The position numbers and the translations under genes are program-made. A stretch of 64,000 nt of DNA from Clostridiales bacterium (lineage in GTDB: Bacteria > Bacillota > Clostridia > Saccharofermentanales > Saccharofermentanaceae): contig JAFZHS010000019.1 of the NCBI GenBank assembly GCA_017554745.1, positions 124,001 through 188,000 on the forward strand, written 5' to 3'. Under the pieces are notes generated by a model that was not told the DNA's origin, did not search any database, and worked only from the letters and a program-made list of their open reading frames with translations. Positions 48,507 through 56,604 of the stretch are shown one piece after another. Each line of letters begins with the position of its first letter. Positions within the stretch are counted from its first letter, which is position 1.

Positions 48507-49766
48507 ATGAGCAGAGTTTTAGTTATCGGATGCGGCGGTGTAGCAAGTGTCGCAATCAGAAAGTGCTGTCAGGTCAGCGAGGTCTTCACGGAGCTTTGCA
48601 TCGCAAGCCGCACGAAGTCCAAGTGTGACGCGCTTGCTGAAAGCCTGAAGGGCAAGACAAAGACTGTCGTTACGACCGCGCAGGTCAATGCGGACAACGT
48701 GCAGGAAGTCGTCGATCTCATCAATTCATATAAGCCCGATCTGGTCATGAACATCGCGCTTCCTTACCAGGATCTGACCATCATGGACGCATGCCTCATC
48801 TGCGGCGTCAATTACATGGACACGGCCAACTACGAGCCCGAGGATACAGACGATCCCGAGTGGAGAAAGATCTACGAGAAGAGATGCAAGGAGAAGGGGT
48901 TCTCCGCTTACTTCGATTACAGCTGGCAGTGGGCTTACAAAGAGAAGTTTGAGCAGGCAGGCCTTACCGCGCTCTTAGGCTGCGGCTTCGATCCCGGTGT
49001 CACGCAGGCATACTGCGCTTATGCCAAGAAGCACGAGTTCGATGAGATCGATACGATCGATATCCTTGACTGCAACGGCGGCGACCACGGCTATGCTTTC
49101 GCGACCAACTTCAATCCCGAAGTCAATCTCCGCGAGGTCTCCGCTCCGGGCAGCTACATCGAGAACGGCAAGTGGGTAGAGATCCCCGCGATGAGCATCA
49201 AGAGAGAGTACGATTTTGACGCCGTCGGCATGAAGGACATGTATCTCCTCCACCACGAGGAGCTCGAGTCTCTCGCAGTTAACATCCCCGAAGTTAAGCG
49301 TATCCGTTTCTTCATGACCTTCGGCCAGAGCTATCTTACGCATATGAAGTGTCTCGAAAACGTCGGCATGCTCTCCACCACGCCCGTTAATTTTGAGGGT
49401 CACGAGATAGTTCCGATCAAGTTCCTCAAAGCTTTGCTCCCTGACCCTGCAAGCCTTGGCCCGCGCACACACGGCAAGACCAACATCGGCTGCATCTTCA
49501 CGGGCAAAAAGGACGGCAAGGACAAGACCTATTACATCTACAACGTCTGCGACCACCAGGAGTGCTACAAGGAAGTCGAGAGCCAGGCGATCAGCTACAC
49601 GACCGGCGTCCCCGCAATGTGCGGCGCGCTCATGCTCCTCACCGGCAAGTGGACCGACAAGGGCGTCCACACCGTCGAAGAGTTCGATCCCGATCCGTTC
49701 CTCGACGCACTCGACAAGTACGGCCTCCCGAGGAGCGAGAACTTCGATCCTGTATTGGTAGAATGA
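48507..49766 (+). CDS. Carboxy(nor)spermidine dehydrogenase (saccharopine dehydrogenase family)
   Basis: 419 residues with CAGGAGGTG before the ATG. The Rossmann loop 'VLVIGCGGVASVAIRKC' is at the N-terminus; the family body follows ('NIALPYQDLTIMDACLICGV', 'ALLGCGFDPGVTQAYCAYAK', 'LDCNGGDHGYAFATNFNPEV'), ending with 'YTTGVPAMCGALMLLTGKW'. This is the CASDH/CANSDH type that reductively condenses putrescine (or diaminopropane) with aspartate semialdehyde using NADPH. The adjacent decarboxylase completes the alternative spermidine route that needs no SAM decarboxylase. Confidence 0.93.
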   Translation: MSRVLVIGCGGVASVAIRKCCQVSEVFTELCIASRTKSKCDALAESLKGKTKTVVTTAQVNADNVQEVVDLINSYKPDLVMNIALPYQDLTIMDACLICGVNYMDTANYEPEDTDDPEWRKIYEKRCKEKGFSAYFDYSWQWAYKEKFEQAGLTALLGCGFDPGVTQAYCAYAKKHEFDEIDTIDILDCNGGDHGYAFATNFNPEVNLREVSAPGSYIENGKWVEIPAMSIKREYDFDAVGMKDMYLLHHEELESLAVNIPEVKRIRFFMTFGQSYLTHMKCLENVGMLSTTPVNFEGHEIVPIKFLKALLPDPASLGPRTHGKTNIGCIFTGKKDGKDKTYYIYNVCDHQECYKEVESQAISYTTGVPAMCGALMLLTGKWTDKGVHTVEEFDPDPFLDALDKYGLPRSENFDPVLVE

Positions 49767-49767
49767 C

Positions 49768-50961
49768 ATGAACGATATTTTCTCAGGGCTCACATCCGTC
49801 ATAAACGGCGAAAACATCAAGGCGCTAAAGACGCCCTGCTATGTCATCGACGAGAAAAAACTTGTCAGTAACGGCGAGATCTTGGCAGGGGTCGCTTCGC
49901 GCACCGGCTGCAAGATCCTCCTTGCGCAGAAGGCGTTCTCCAATTACGACTTCTACCCGCTGCTGTCAGATTATCTCGCCGGCACCGAGGCGAGCGGCCT
50001 TTATGAGGCACGTCTCGGCAAAGAAGAAATGCCCTCAGGCGAGGTCCACGTCTTCAGCGCCGCCTACCGCAGCGACGAGTTCAATGAACTTCTGAAATAT
50101 GCTGACCACATAGTGTTTAACACTGTTACACAGCTTAGAAAATACGGGTTTAAGGCCAAGGCTTGCGGCAAGAGCCTGGGCCTTCGCATCAACCCCGAAT
50201 GCTCCACCCAGGAGGGTCACGAGATCTACGATCCGTGTGCCAAGGGCAGCCGCCTGGGCGTCACGCGCGAAGTCTGGGACCGTGACATGACGCCCGATGT
50301 CCTCGCGCTTCTGGACGGCATTCATTTCCACACTTTGTGCGAGCAGAACTCGGATGCGCTCGAGGTTACTCTGCGTGCCGTCGAAGAGAAGTTCGGCGAC
50401 GTGCTGTCTAAGATGAAATGGCTCAACATGGGCGGCGGCCACCACATCACCAAGAGCGATTACGACGTGGAGACTTTGGAGCGCACTATTATCTACGCCA
50501 AAGAGAAATGGGGCGTCGAGGTCTATCTCGAGCCCGGCGAAGCTGTCGCCCTGAATGCGGGCTATCTTCTTACCCGCGTTCTCGATGTCACCGAGAACAG
50601 CGGCGTGAAGATCGCTATCCTGGATGCCAGCGCCGCATGCCACATGCCTGACGTCATCGAGATGCCGTACACCCCGCCGCTTACGGATGCGGGCAGCAAG
50701 GGGTCTAAGCCCTGCCATTACAGACTCGCCGGCCCGACATGCCTTGCCGGCGACGTGATAGGTGATTATGTTTTTGATCACACGCTTGAGCCCGGCGACC
50801 TGCTGGTTTTCGGAGACATGGCGATCTACACCACCTGCAAAAACAACACCTTCAACGGCATGCCTCTGCCTGACATCTACAGGCTGAAGGCGGACGGTGA
50901 GTTTGAGAGGCTGACAGAGTTCGGGTATAAGGATTTTAAGGACAGATTAGGGAAGAGTTGA
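49768..50961 (+). CDS. nspC: Carboxynorspermidine/carboxyspermidine decarboxylase
   Basis: 397 residues, one base after the dehydrogenase. Fold-III PLP barrel: PLP Lys in 'ILLAQKAFSNYDFYPLL', 'GIHFHTLCEQNSDALEVTLR', 'WLNMGGGHHITKSDYD' (glycine-rich phosphate loop), 'VYLEPGEAVALNAG', and C-terminal 'LAGPTCLAGDVIGDYVF' with the cross-subunit Cys. It decarboxylates carboxyspermidine to spermidine. Last gene of the operon; a terminator follows at 50971. Confidence 0.94.
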   Translation: MNDIFSGLTSVINGENIKALKTPCYVIDEKKLVSNGEILAGVASRTGCKILLAQKAFSNYDFYPLLSDYLAGTEASGLYEARLGKEEMPSGEVHVFSAAYRSDEFNELLKYADHIVFNTVTQLRKYGFKAKACGKSLGLRINPECSTQEGHEIYDPCAKGSRLGVTREVWDRDMTPDVLALLDGIHFHTLCEQNSDALEVTLRAVEEKFGDVLSKMKWLNMGGGHHITKSDYDVETLERTIIYAKEKWGVEVYLEPGEAVALNAGYLLTRVLDVTENSGVKIAILDASAACHMPDVIEMPYTPPLTDAGSKGSKPCHYRLAGPTCLAGDVIGDYVFDHTLEPGDLLVFGDMAIYTTCKNNTFNGMPLPDIYRLKADGEFERLTEFGYKDFKDRLGKS

Positions 50962-50970
50962 TTTTGCGAA

Positions 50971-50996
50971 GGACCCGGGATACCGGGTCCTTTTAT
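50971..50996 (+). terminator. Terminator of the polyamine operon
   Basis: GGACCCGG / CCGGGTCC perfect stem with a GATA loop and a TTTTATTAT tail. Confidence 0.9.
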
Positions 50997-51045
50997 TATC
51001 CACGGATTTTTGGTAGAATAATACCGAGTATATACGAGGTATATT

Positions 51046-51327
51046 ATGACTTTCGAATGGGACGAAGCAAAGAACAAGATCAACCTCAGAAAACACGGAA
51101 TAGATTTTGCTGAGGCACAGACTGTTTTCTATGATGAAAATGGTATTTTATTCGACGATCCTGAACATTCAAAAGATGAGGAACGCTTCATCATTATCGG
51201 AAAGAGTATTAATTCCAATATTTGCCTCGTGTGTCACTGTTATAGGCAAAATGATAAAGTCATCAGAATTATATCGGCGAGGAAAGCTACAAGAAATGAG
51301 GTGAACAGGTATGTTGAAGGAATATGA
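51046..51327 (+). CDS. brnT: BrnT-family toxin
   Basis: 93 residues, the usual size. 'MTFEWDEAKNKINLRKHGID' followed by 'FAEAQTVF' is the BrnT opening; 'DEERFIIIGKS' and 'IRIISARKATRNEVNRY' are the other signature blocks of this RelE-fold ribonuclease. The ATG has ACGAGG upstream; the leader contains TACCGAGTATATACGAGGTA, a loose dyad that may be the BrnA operator. It overlaps the antitoxin gene by 17 bases. RNase activity is family knowledge. Confidence 0.92.
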   Translation: MTFEWDEAKNKINLRKHGIDFAEAQTVFYDENGILFDDPEHSKDEERFIIIGKSINSNICLVCHCYRQNDKVIRIISARKATRNEVNRYVEGI

Positions 51328-51544
51328 TATCGACAAGTTGAATCCGAGGCCCAATCCTTATGCGAAGTCTCTCAGAAAACCGGTGTCCATCAAGATGCCG
51401 ATGGTTGTTATTGAATACTTCAAGACTGAATCTGACAGAACAGGCATACCTTATCAGACACTAATAAATCTCTATCTCATGGATTGTGTTAAAGAGAAAA
51501 AGAAAATAGATACTTCCTGGAAAAAGCAGGACGAAGCCTCTTGA
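51311..51544 (+). CDS. brnA: BrnA-family antitoxin
   Basis: 77 residues, overlapping brnT. 'NPYAKSLRKPVSIKMPMVVI' and 'YFKTESDRTGIPYQTLINLY' match the CopG-like ribbon-helix-helix of BrnA, which pairs with BrnT and represses the operon. The tail is Lys-rich. GAGGTGAACAGG lies before the ATG. The pair lies between the polyamine operon and the zinc-ribbon membrane protein and has no close mobile gene. Confidence 0.88.
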   Translation: MLKEYDIDKLNPRPNPYAKSLRKPVSIKMPMVVIEYFKTESDRTGIPYQTLINLYLMDCVKEKKKIDTSWKKQDEAS

Positions 51545-51577
51545 ATCGCACATTAAATTGAGTCCGTTTTTCGCGCA

Positions 51578-51586
51578 TGCTATAAT
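51578..51586 (+). promoter_or_regulatory. Extended -10 promoter of the 51650 gene
   Basis: TGCTATAAT followed by ATCCTTTAAGG: the same element as before the paralogue at 24735 (one base differs in the tail). Confidence 0.7.
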
Positions 51587-51649
51587 ATCCTTTAAGGGAT
51601 GGCATTAAACACATAGATTCATTGCATTTGCGCGGACGCGTTTTTTTCT

Positions 51650-53044
51650 ATGACGTGGAAAAATGAAGACATCAACATCAACGGCACCAGCTCGGCGAAA
51701 TGTCCGAACTGTGGCGCGAGCGTCTTTTTCAACGAGAAGCTGGGTAAGCTTTTCTGCTCAATGTGCGGAGGGCTTTTCGATCCCGAGAGCATGAAGTCCG
51801 CGGGCAGGATCGAGAACCGCGACACCGGCGAGGCGGGCAGCGAAGAGGACAACAAGCAGGAGTTCGTCTGCGACTCGTGCGGCGCGGCCGTGGTCACCGA
51901 TTACAATACGTCCGCAACGTTCTGCGCATTCTGCGGTTCGCCGACGCTCATCAACAGAAGACTTTCGAGATGCTTCAGGCCGGACGTGCTCATTCCGTTC
52001 AAAGTCAGCAAAGAAGAGGCGATCGATAACTACCTTAAGTGGGCGAAAACCAATAAGGGCGTCCCGAAGAAATTCACCTCCGAAGCCGTGCTGTCGAAGA
52101 TCACGGGCTACTACATTCCGTTCTGGCTCATCGACGCGGACTGCAAGTCAGAGGTGAGCGGCACGGGCCAGAAATTCAAGGGCGAGAACATCGAGAATTT
52201 TGAGATCGACAGGTCGCTCGTGTACAACGTCAGGCGCGTGCCTTTCGACGGCTGCAAGAAGATCAGCAACACCCTGATGGAAGCGATCGAGCCGTACGAT
52301 TATAAAGAGATCAAAGAATATAACGACATGTACCTGCCGGGCTTTTTCGCGCAGCGCTACGACCTGTCCGCGCTCGACATGATGGACATCATCCGCATCC
52401 GCTTGGACAACTACGCGGAGGGCATCGTCAAGCGCCTCTCTGCCAAGGAATACGACTACTTCAAGGCCGTCGGCGTCCGCGGCGCCTACTCTGACAATTA
52501 CAGCCAGCTTTACGCGCTGATGCCGGTGTGGTTTTTGAACATCGAATACGAAGGCGCGATGTACAGCATCGCCGTCAACGGCCAGACCGGCAAAGCGTCA
52601 GGCTCTTTGCCGATTAATAAGCGCAGAGTGCATGCGCACGCATTCTGGAGCTCCTTGTGGGAGATCACGAAATACATCGCCCTCACCGCGCTCGTGCCCG
52701 CTCTGGGCGTGGCGTTGCTCATGTTCCTGATCGGCAACAAGGGCGGCGATTTCGACTGGTTCTACTGGATGATGTTCTTTGTTTTGTGGGCAGTCGCGCT
52801 TCTTTCCGGCCTCATATTCATCGTTCCGCACGTCAGGAAGAAGTTCTCCGACAGCAGTTTCTACGAATCGGTCACGATCGACAAGGCGCCGAACATCGAT
52901 GAGTACATCGATTTGAAGGACGGCTTCAAGATGGACATCCGCGACACCTTCATGTACATGTCGACCAAAGCCGACGACGACAAGAACAAGGAGTTCTCCA
53001 AAGAGCCCCTGTCGGCGAAGGTGCTGAATAAGATCTTTAAGTGA
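51650..53044 (+). CDS. Zinc-ribbon membrane protein, paralogue of 24735
   Basis: 464 residues. The first ATG lacks a clear ribosome binding site, so the start is provisional, but an earlier start is unlikely given the promoter at 51578. Two zinc ribbons ('KCPNCGASVFFNEKLGKLFC' + 'SMCG'; 'CDSCGAAVVTDYNTSATFC' + 'AFCG'), a soluble domain with 'ITGYYIPFWLIDADCKSEVS', 'IEPYDYKEIKEYNDMYLPGF' and 'LMPVWFLNIEYEGAMYSIAV', then two membrane helices (~355-380, 385-405). Same order and motifs as 24735-26207. Function unknown. Confidence 0.85.
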   Translation: MTWKNEDININGTSSAKCPNCGASVFFNEKLGKLFCSMCGGLFDPESMKSAGRIENRDTGEAGSEEDNKQEFVCDSCGAAVVTDYNTSATFCAFCGSPTLINRRLSRCFRPDVLIPFKVSKEEAIDNYLKWAKTNKGVPKKFTSEAVLSKITGYYIPFWLIDADCKSEVSGTGQKFKGENIENFEIDRSLVYNVRRVPFDGCKKISNTLMEAIEPYDYKEIKEYNDMYLPGFFAQRYDLSALDMMDIIRIRLDNYAEGIVKRLSAKEYDYFKAVGVRGAYSDNYSQLYALMPVWFLNIEYEGAMYSIAVNGQTGKASGSLPINKRRVHAHAFWSSLWEITKYIALTALVPALGVALLMFLIGNKGGDFDWFYWMMFFVLWAVALLSGLIFIVPHVRKKFSDSSFYESVTIDKAPNIDEYIDLKDGFKMDIRDTFMYMSTKADDDKNKEFSKEPLSAKVLNKIFK

Positions 53045-53078
53045 TGTTGGCGGGCGCCGGGCTGAGGCTGAGTGCATG

Positions 53079-53554
53079 ACGGGTAAAAATGCGAAAAGCT
53101 TTTGGTTTACCCGTCTGATTTTTTGCGATGATGTGTGTGTGACGGGTAAAAAGGTGTGTTGCCTTTGATTTACCCGTCGTTTTTCTTTCTCGAACGCGCG
53201 AACTACGGATAAAAACGCGAAAAACGCCAGTTTAGTCCGTAGCATTTCCTGCCGGGTAGTATGCATGACGGATAAAAACGCGAAAATGGTCATTTTTATC
53301 CGTAATTTTCCTTTTGAAGACGACTGCGCGACGGGTAAAAACGCGAAAAAAGCCTGATTTACCCGCCATTATTCTTTTTTGAACGCGCGGACTACGGATA
53401 AAATCGCGAAAATGAGCAGATTTATCCGTAATCCTGCCTGCGGGCCCGCACACACTACGGATAAGAACGCGAAAAAGGCCAAATTTATCCGTAATCCTTT
53501 TCGAGCGCCCTTACACCCTACGGATAAAAAATGAAAAACTTCAGTTTTATCCGT
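53079..53554 (+). repeat. 63-bp-period hairpin array 2, eight units
   Basis: Unit starts: 53079, 53142, 53205, 53268, 53331, 53394, 53457, 53520, exactly 63 bases apart. Stems ACGGGTAAA (units 1, 2, 5) and ACGGATAAA (3, 4, 6, 7, 8). Unit 3 has a hybrid right arm, TTTAGTCCGT, mixing the GTAC and GGAT stem types. Linkers match array 1 at the same position, for example TTTCCTGCCGGGTAGTATG before unit 4 in both. Otherwise 53045-53719 holds no gene; a TTATGAT-like -10 for the ABC genes lies near 53682. Confidence 0.93.
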
Positions 53555-53719
53555 TCGCCCGCGCACGCAAAGAATAAACTGGCCCGCGTGCGCAAAGAAT
53601 AAGCGCGCCGCACGCCCCCACCCCAAAACAAACTTTAATGTTACGTTAATGTTCAGCTATCTTGCCGTTAAGATTGGCGGGTTATGATGAAGCCACATCA
53701 TTAAGGGAGGATAACAGGA

Positions 53720-54628
53720 ATGAGTGAAACCATTTTGAGGATCACGGAGCTATCGAAGTCGTATGGCGCGAAAACAGTGCTCGACAAGGTGTCTTTCGAG
53801 ATCGAGAGAGGAAAGATCTACGGCTTTATCGGAGAGAACGGCGCGGGCAAGACCACGGCCTTAAGGGCGATCACGGGCTTGAGCACCGTGAGGCACGGCA
53901 AGATCGAGCTTTTCGGGAAGTCAGACAAGAAGGGCCTCATCGAGGCCAGAAGGAAGATCGGCTGCCTTGTCGAAAAGCCGATCCTGGAGCTCAACAAATC
54001 AGCAAAAAAGAATTTAGAAGCGCAGCAGCTGCTTTACGGCAACAGCGACGCGCAGCGCATCGAGCAGGTACTCGAACGAGTAGGTCTAAAAGACGTTAAG
54101 AACAAGAAGGTCGCGGATTTCTCGCTCGGCATGAAGCAGAGGCTGGGCATCGCGATGGCGCTCATCAACAGCCCGGAGCTTCTGGTGCTCGACGAGCCGG
54201 TAAACGGACTTGACCCGATGGGCATGGTCGACGTCAGGGAGCTCCTGATCTCGCTTTGCAGGGACGACGGCATCACGATCGTTATCTCATCACACATTCT
54301 GGCCGAGCTCTACCAGCTCGCGACCGACTACATAATCATCTCGCACGGACACATTATTTCCACGCTCTCGAAAGACGAGCTCGATGACCGCTGCACGACG
54401 CACATCACGATGGACACCGAGCATAACGACGAGGCGCTCAGGGTGCTGACTACAAGCGGCATCAGATCGGTGGACAGCGGCGAAGGCGCGATAAAGATTT
54501 TCGACAACGTGGAAGCAAGGGATGTCGCGCAGCTGATGTACGACAACAAGATCCTCGTGACGCATCTGGCGAAGCACGAGAGGACGCTCGAAGAATACTA
54601 CATTGAACTTTTGGGGAGGGGCGCATAA
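53720..54628 (+). CDS. ABC transporter ATP-binding protein (BcrA-like)
   Basis: 302 residues with GGGAGGAT before the ATG. All ABC motifs: Walker A 'GFIGENGAGKTTALRAI', Q-loop 'IGCLVEKPILEL', signature 'FSLGMKQRLGIAMALI', Walker B 'LLVLDEPVNGLD', H-loop 'IVISSHILAEL'. A C-terminal extension of ~85 residues is typical of the BcrA/bacitracin and lantibiotic-export group. Translationally coupled to the permease gene (ATAATGG). Confidence 0.95.
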   Translation: MSETILRITELSKSYGAKTVLDKVSFEIERGKIYGFIGENGAGKTTALRAITGLSTVRHGKIELFGKSDKKGLIEARRKIGCLVEKPILELNKSAKKNLEAQQLLYGNSDAQRIEQVLERVGLKDVKNKKVADFSLGMKQRLGIAMALINSPELLVLDEPVNGLDPMGMVDVRELLISLCRDDGITIVISSHILAELYQLATDYIIISHGHIISTLSKDELDDRCTTHITMDTEHNDEALRVLTTSGIRSVDSGEGAIKIFDNVEARDVAQLMYDNKILVTHLAKHERTLEEYYIELLGRGA

Positions 54629-55365
54629 TGGGCAGCTTATTAAAGTGGGAAATGAAGCAGACACTGTCTTCAAAATCGTTTTGGATACTGGGCGCGTCGC
54701 TCGTCGCACTGCCGGCATTGATGCTGCTCATGGCGATCAGCTTCGGCGCGGATTACACGGGCTACGAGGCGTTCCTCTCAGGACTTAACGACTACAATGC
54801 TTTCGTAATGTTCCTGATCGGCGTCTTCGCCGGAATACACGTCACCGGCGCATTCGAAGGCCGCAAGATCCAGTCGGCAGTCATGGCAGGCAACAGCAGA
54901 TTCAGCATACTCCTCGCAAAGTTCATGTCGTTCTCGATCGCAGTCACTTTGTACAGCATCGCAGCGATCTTGGTCAGCACGGCGATCGCTTTCGGAACAT
55001 ACGGCGTCACAGGCCTTGACGGCAGCTTTGGCAGAGTCATCTTAGTAAGAACGCTGGTCTTCATCTTCGTCGAGATCGCATATTCCGCAACATGCTTCCT
55101 CGCATCGATGCTCGTAAGGCACCTGGGCGGCGCGATCGGCCTCAACCTGGGCCTCATGATCATGACAAACCTCGCAGCGCAGATCTTCCTGAACTTTGAA
55201 TGGGCCGAGAAATTCATCAGACTCACCCCCGTCGGCCAGACAATGTTCATCGTCGCAGACTGCAGCAACACAAATATCGCAATGGCCCTGGCCGCATCAG
55301 CTGTCGCCATCGCGGCAGTCATCGCGCTGTCTTACTTAAAGTTCAGAAGGGAAGAACTCAAATGA
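54628..55365 (+). CDS. ABC transporter permease (ABC-2 type)
   Basis: 245 residues, six membrane helices; 'LLKWEMKQTLSSKSFWILGA' at the N-terminus and 'GVFAGIHVTGAFEGRKIQSA' follow the BcrB/NatB-like plan. Starts one base before the end of the ATPase gene. Together they should export or detoxify a membrane-active compound; no two-component system adjoins. A good terminator follows at 55394. Confidence 0.92.
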   Translation: MGSLLKWEMKQTLSSKSFWILGASLVALPALMLLMAISFGADYTGYEAFLSGLNDYNAFVMFLIGVFAGIHVTGAFEGRKIQSAVMAGNSRFSILLAKFMSFSIAVTLYSIAAILVSTAIAFGTYGVTGLDGSFGRVILVRTLVFIFVEIAYSATCFLASMLVRHLGGAIGLNLGLMIMTNLAAQIFLNFEWAEKFIRLTPVGQTMFIVADCSNTNIAMALAASAVAIAAVIALSYLKFRREELK

Positions 55366-55393
55366 TGTTCACCTACTGATATTATCCCATCGG

Positions 55394-55422
55394 GCAGGAG
55401 CTTTCGCGGCTCCTGCTTTTTT
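55394..55422 (+). terminator. Terminator after the ABC pair
   Basis: GCAGGAGC / GGCTCCTGC stem with a TTTCGC loop and six T. Confidence 0.88.
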
Positions 55423-55478
55423 GTTGGGGCGCGAAAAGAGGAGCGGGCCGGCGAGGGTTCTTTTGTCGGTTCAGAGCA

Positions 55479-55595
55479 CATTTCAGCCAGAGTGCCAATT
55501 TTGACCCCTGAAATTGGCACTGGAACTGAAATTCCTGAGAAATCTCAGTTTGAGTGACAGTTTTGGTACCTGAAATTGACACTCTGGCTGAAATG
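55479..55595. repeat. Cloverleaf-like 117-bp inverted repeat
   Basis: A perfect 16-bp outer stem, CATTTCAGCCAGAGTG / CACTCTGGCTGAAATG, encloses three internal arms: AGTGCCAATTT/AAATTGGCACT (55491-55521, sharing AGTG with the outer stem), AACTGA/TCAGTT (about 55524-55550) and GAGTG..CA/TG.CACTC (about 55552-55584). No ORF or tRNA identity is seen. The rest of 55366-55776 is the ABC terminator and a promoter at 55684. Confidence 0.8.
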
Positions 55596-55683
55596 ACCTT
55601 TTCGAGCGCAAAAGTAATGGGGACGCGAAAACGTGGAAGCGCGCGAAAACGCACCTCGCCCCCGCGCACCTTTCTTCCCGACA

Positions 55684-55692
55684 TGTTATAAT
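55684..55692 (+). promoter_or_regulatory. Extended -10 promoter
   Basis: TGTTATAAT, 85 bases before the 34-codon ORF at 55777. Confidence 0.6.
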
Positions 55693-55776
55693 CACTTTGT
55701 CCGGAAACCATTTTCCCGGGCGGCCAAAAATCTATATACGACTTTAGTTTTATTGCATGTTGAGGGGGATAAGAAC

Positions 55777-55881
55777 ATGATGATAGAACAGCGATCTCAT
55801 ACCCGTAAATTTTTGAGTGCTGCGTGCGCGGCGATGATGGCCGTGACGGTTTTTCTTGGCGGCTGCGCAAAAGAAGGTTAA
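55777..55881 (+). CDS. 34-residue lipoprotein-like peptide, probably a truncated lipoprotein
   Basis: AGGGGG precedes two successive ATG codons. The product is little more than a lipoprotein signal (HTRKFLSAACAAMMAVTVFL, then lipobox GGC), and it stops five residues after the lipobox Cys region (CAKEG). The racemase gene follows after 24 bases. It may be a remnant of a lipoprotein whose mature part was deleted; lipidated four-residue peptides of this kind can also be signal peptides cut into pheromones, so a functional short peptide is possible. Confidence 0.6.
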   Translation: MMIEQRSHTRKFLSAACAAMMAVTVFLGGCAKEG

Positions 55882-55905
55882 TAATTTAAAGAGGTGAAAA
55901 TACAA

Positions 55906-56598
55906 ATGCACAAGATCGGTTTAGTCGGCGGCACGGGCCCCGAATCCACATTGATGTACTACAAGGAGCTCAACTCCAGGATCGACACGCTGACGGGCGG
56001 CGCTGCCATGCCCGACGTGGCGATCGAGAGCGTCAATTTCCGCAAGGCGTGGAGCTTTGTCGAGCGCGGCGAGTACGATAAGCTCACTGATTATCTCGCG
56101 GAAAAAGTCGAGTGCCTGAAGGCCGGCGGCGCGGAGATAATCTCGCTGTCTGCGGTCACGATGCATATCGTTTTCGATGAGATCGCAGCGAAAACAAGCA
56201 CCTCGCTCATCAGCATTCCCAAGTGCGTCAGCGACGAAGCAACAGCCCGCGGATTCAAGTGCGTCGGCCTCCTCGGGACGATCTTCACGATGGAGCAGGA
56301 CTACATGAAAAAGGACCTTCTTGATGCCGGCATCCGCGTAGTCGTCCCTCAAAAAGACGAGCGCGAACTGATCGCAAAGAGGATCCTCGAAGAGCTCGAA
56401 CTGGGCATCGTAAAGGAGAGCACGCTGAAAGAATTTACGGCCATCATCGAGCGCATGAAGCGCGAGGACGGCATCGAAGCGGTCATCCTCGGATGCACCG
56501 AGCTGCCGCTGCTTTTGAACAAGGATAACTGCCCGGTCTATTGCCTGGACTCGGTAGAGATTCACTTGAATAAGCTCGTCGGGATGGCGATGGGGTAA
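55906..56598 (+). CDS. Aspartate/glutamate racemase family protein
   Basis: 230 residues; the start is the ATG after AGAGGTG (a GTG 12 bases earlier is inside that site). 'IGLVGGTGPESTLMYYKELN' at the N-terminus and 'AVILGCTELPLLLN' near the end are family marks. The usual first catalytic Cys block (CTNTMH) reads 'SLSAVTMH', so one of the two catalytic cysteines is Ser, while the second (GCTE) remains. Members with Thr at this place (E. coli YgeA) racemise L-substrates, so activity is possible. Cytoplasmic, PLP-independent. Substrate uncertain. Confidence 0.87.
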   Translation: MHKIGLVGGTGPESTLMYYKELNSRIDTLTGGAAMPDVAIESVNFRKAWSFVERGEYDKLTDYLAEKVECLKAGGAEIISLSAVTMHIVFDEIAAKTSTSLISIPKCVSDEATARGFKCVGLLGTIFTMEQDYMKKDLLDAGIRVVVPQKDERELIAKRILEELELGIVKESTLKEFTAIIERMKREDGIEAVILGCTELPLLLNKDNCPVYCLDSVEIHLNKLVGMAMG

Positions 56599-56604
56599 CG
56601 CATA

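Noticed and set aside
53079..53554. Coding repeats of 21 residues (TDK..FR.FIR type) across the arrays
   Set aside because: 63 bp is 21 codons, so periodic peptides appear on both strands, but stems covary for pairing, array 3 has 1-bp shifts, and there are no ribosome binding sites.
55479..55595. tRNA-like gene
   Set aside because: The cloverleaf lacks a T-loop, an anticodon arm of proper size and a CCA-type acceptor; the outer stem is 16 bp.
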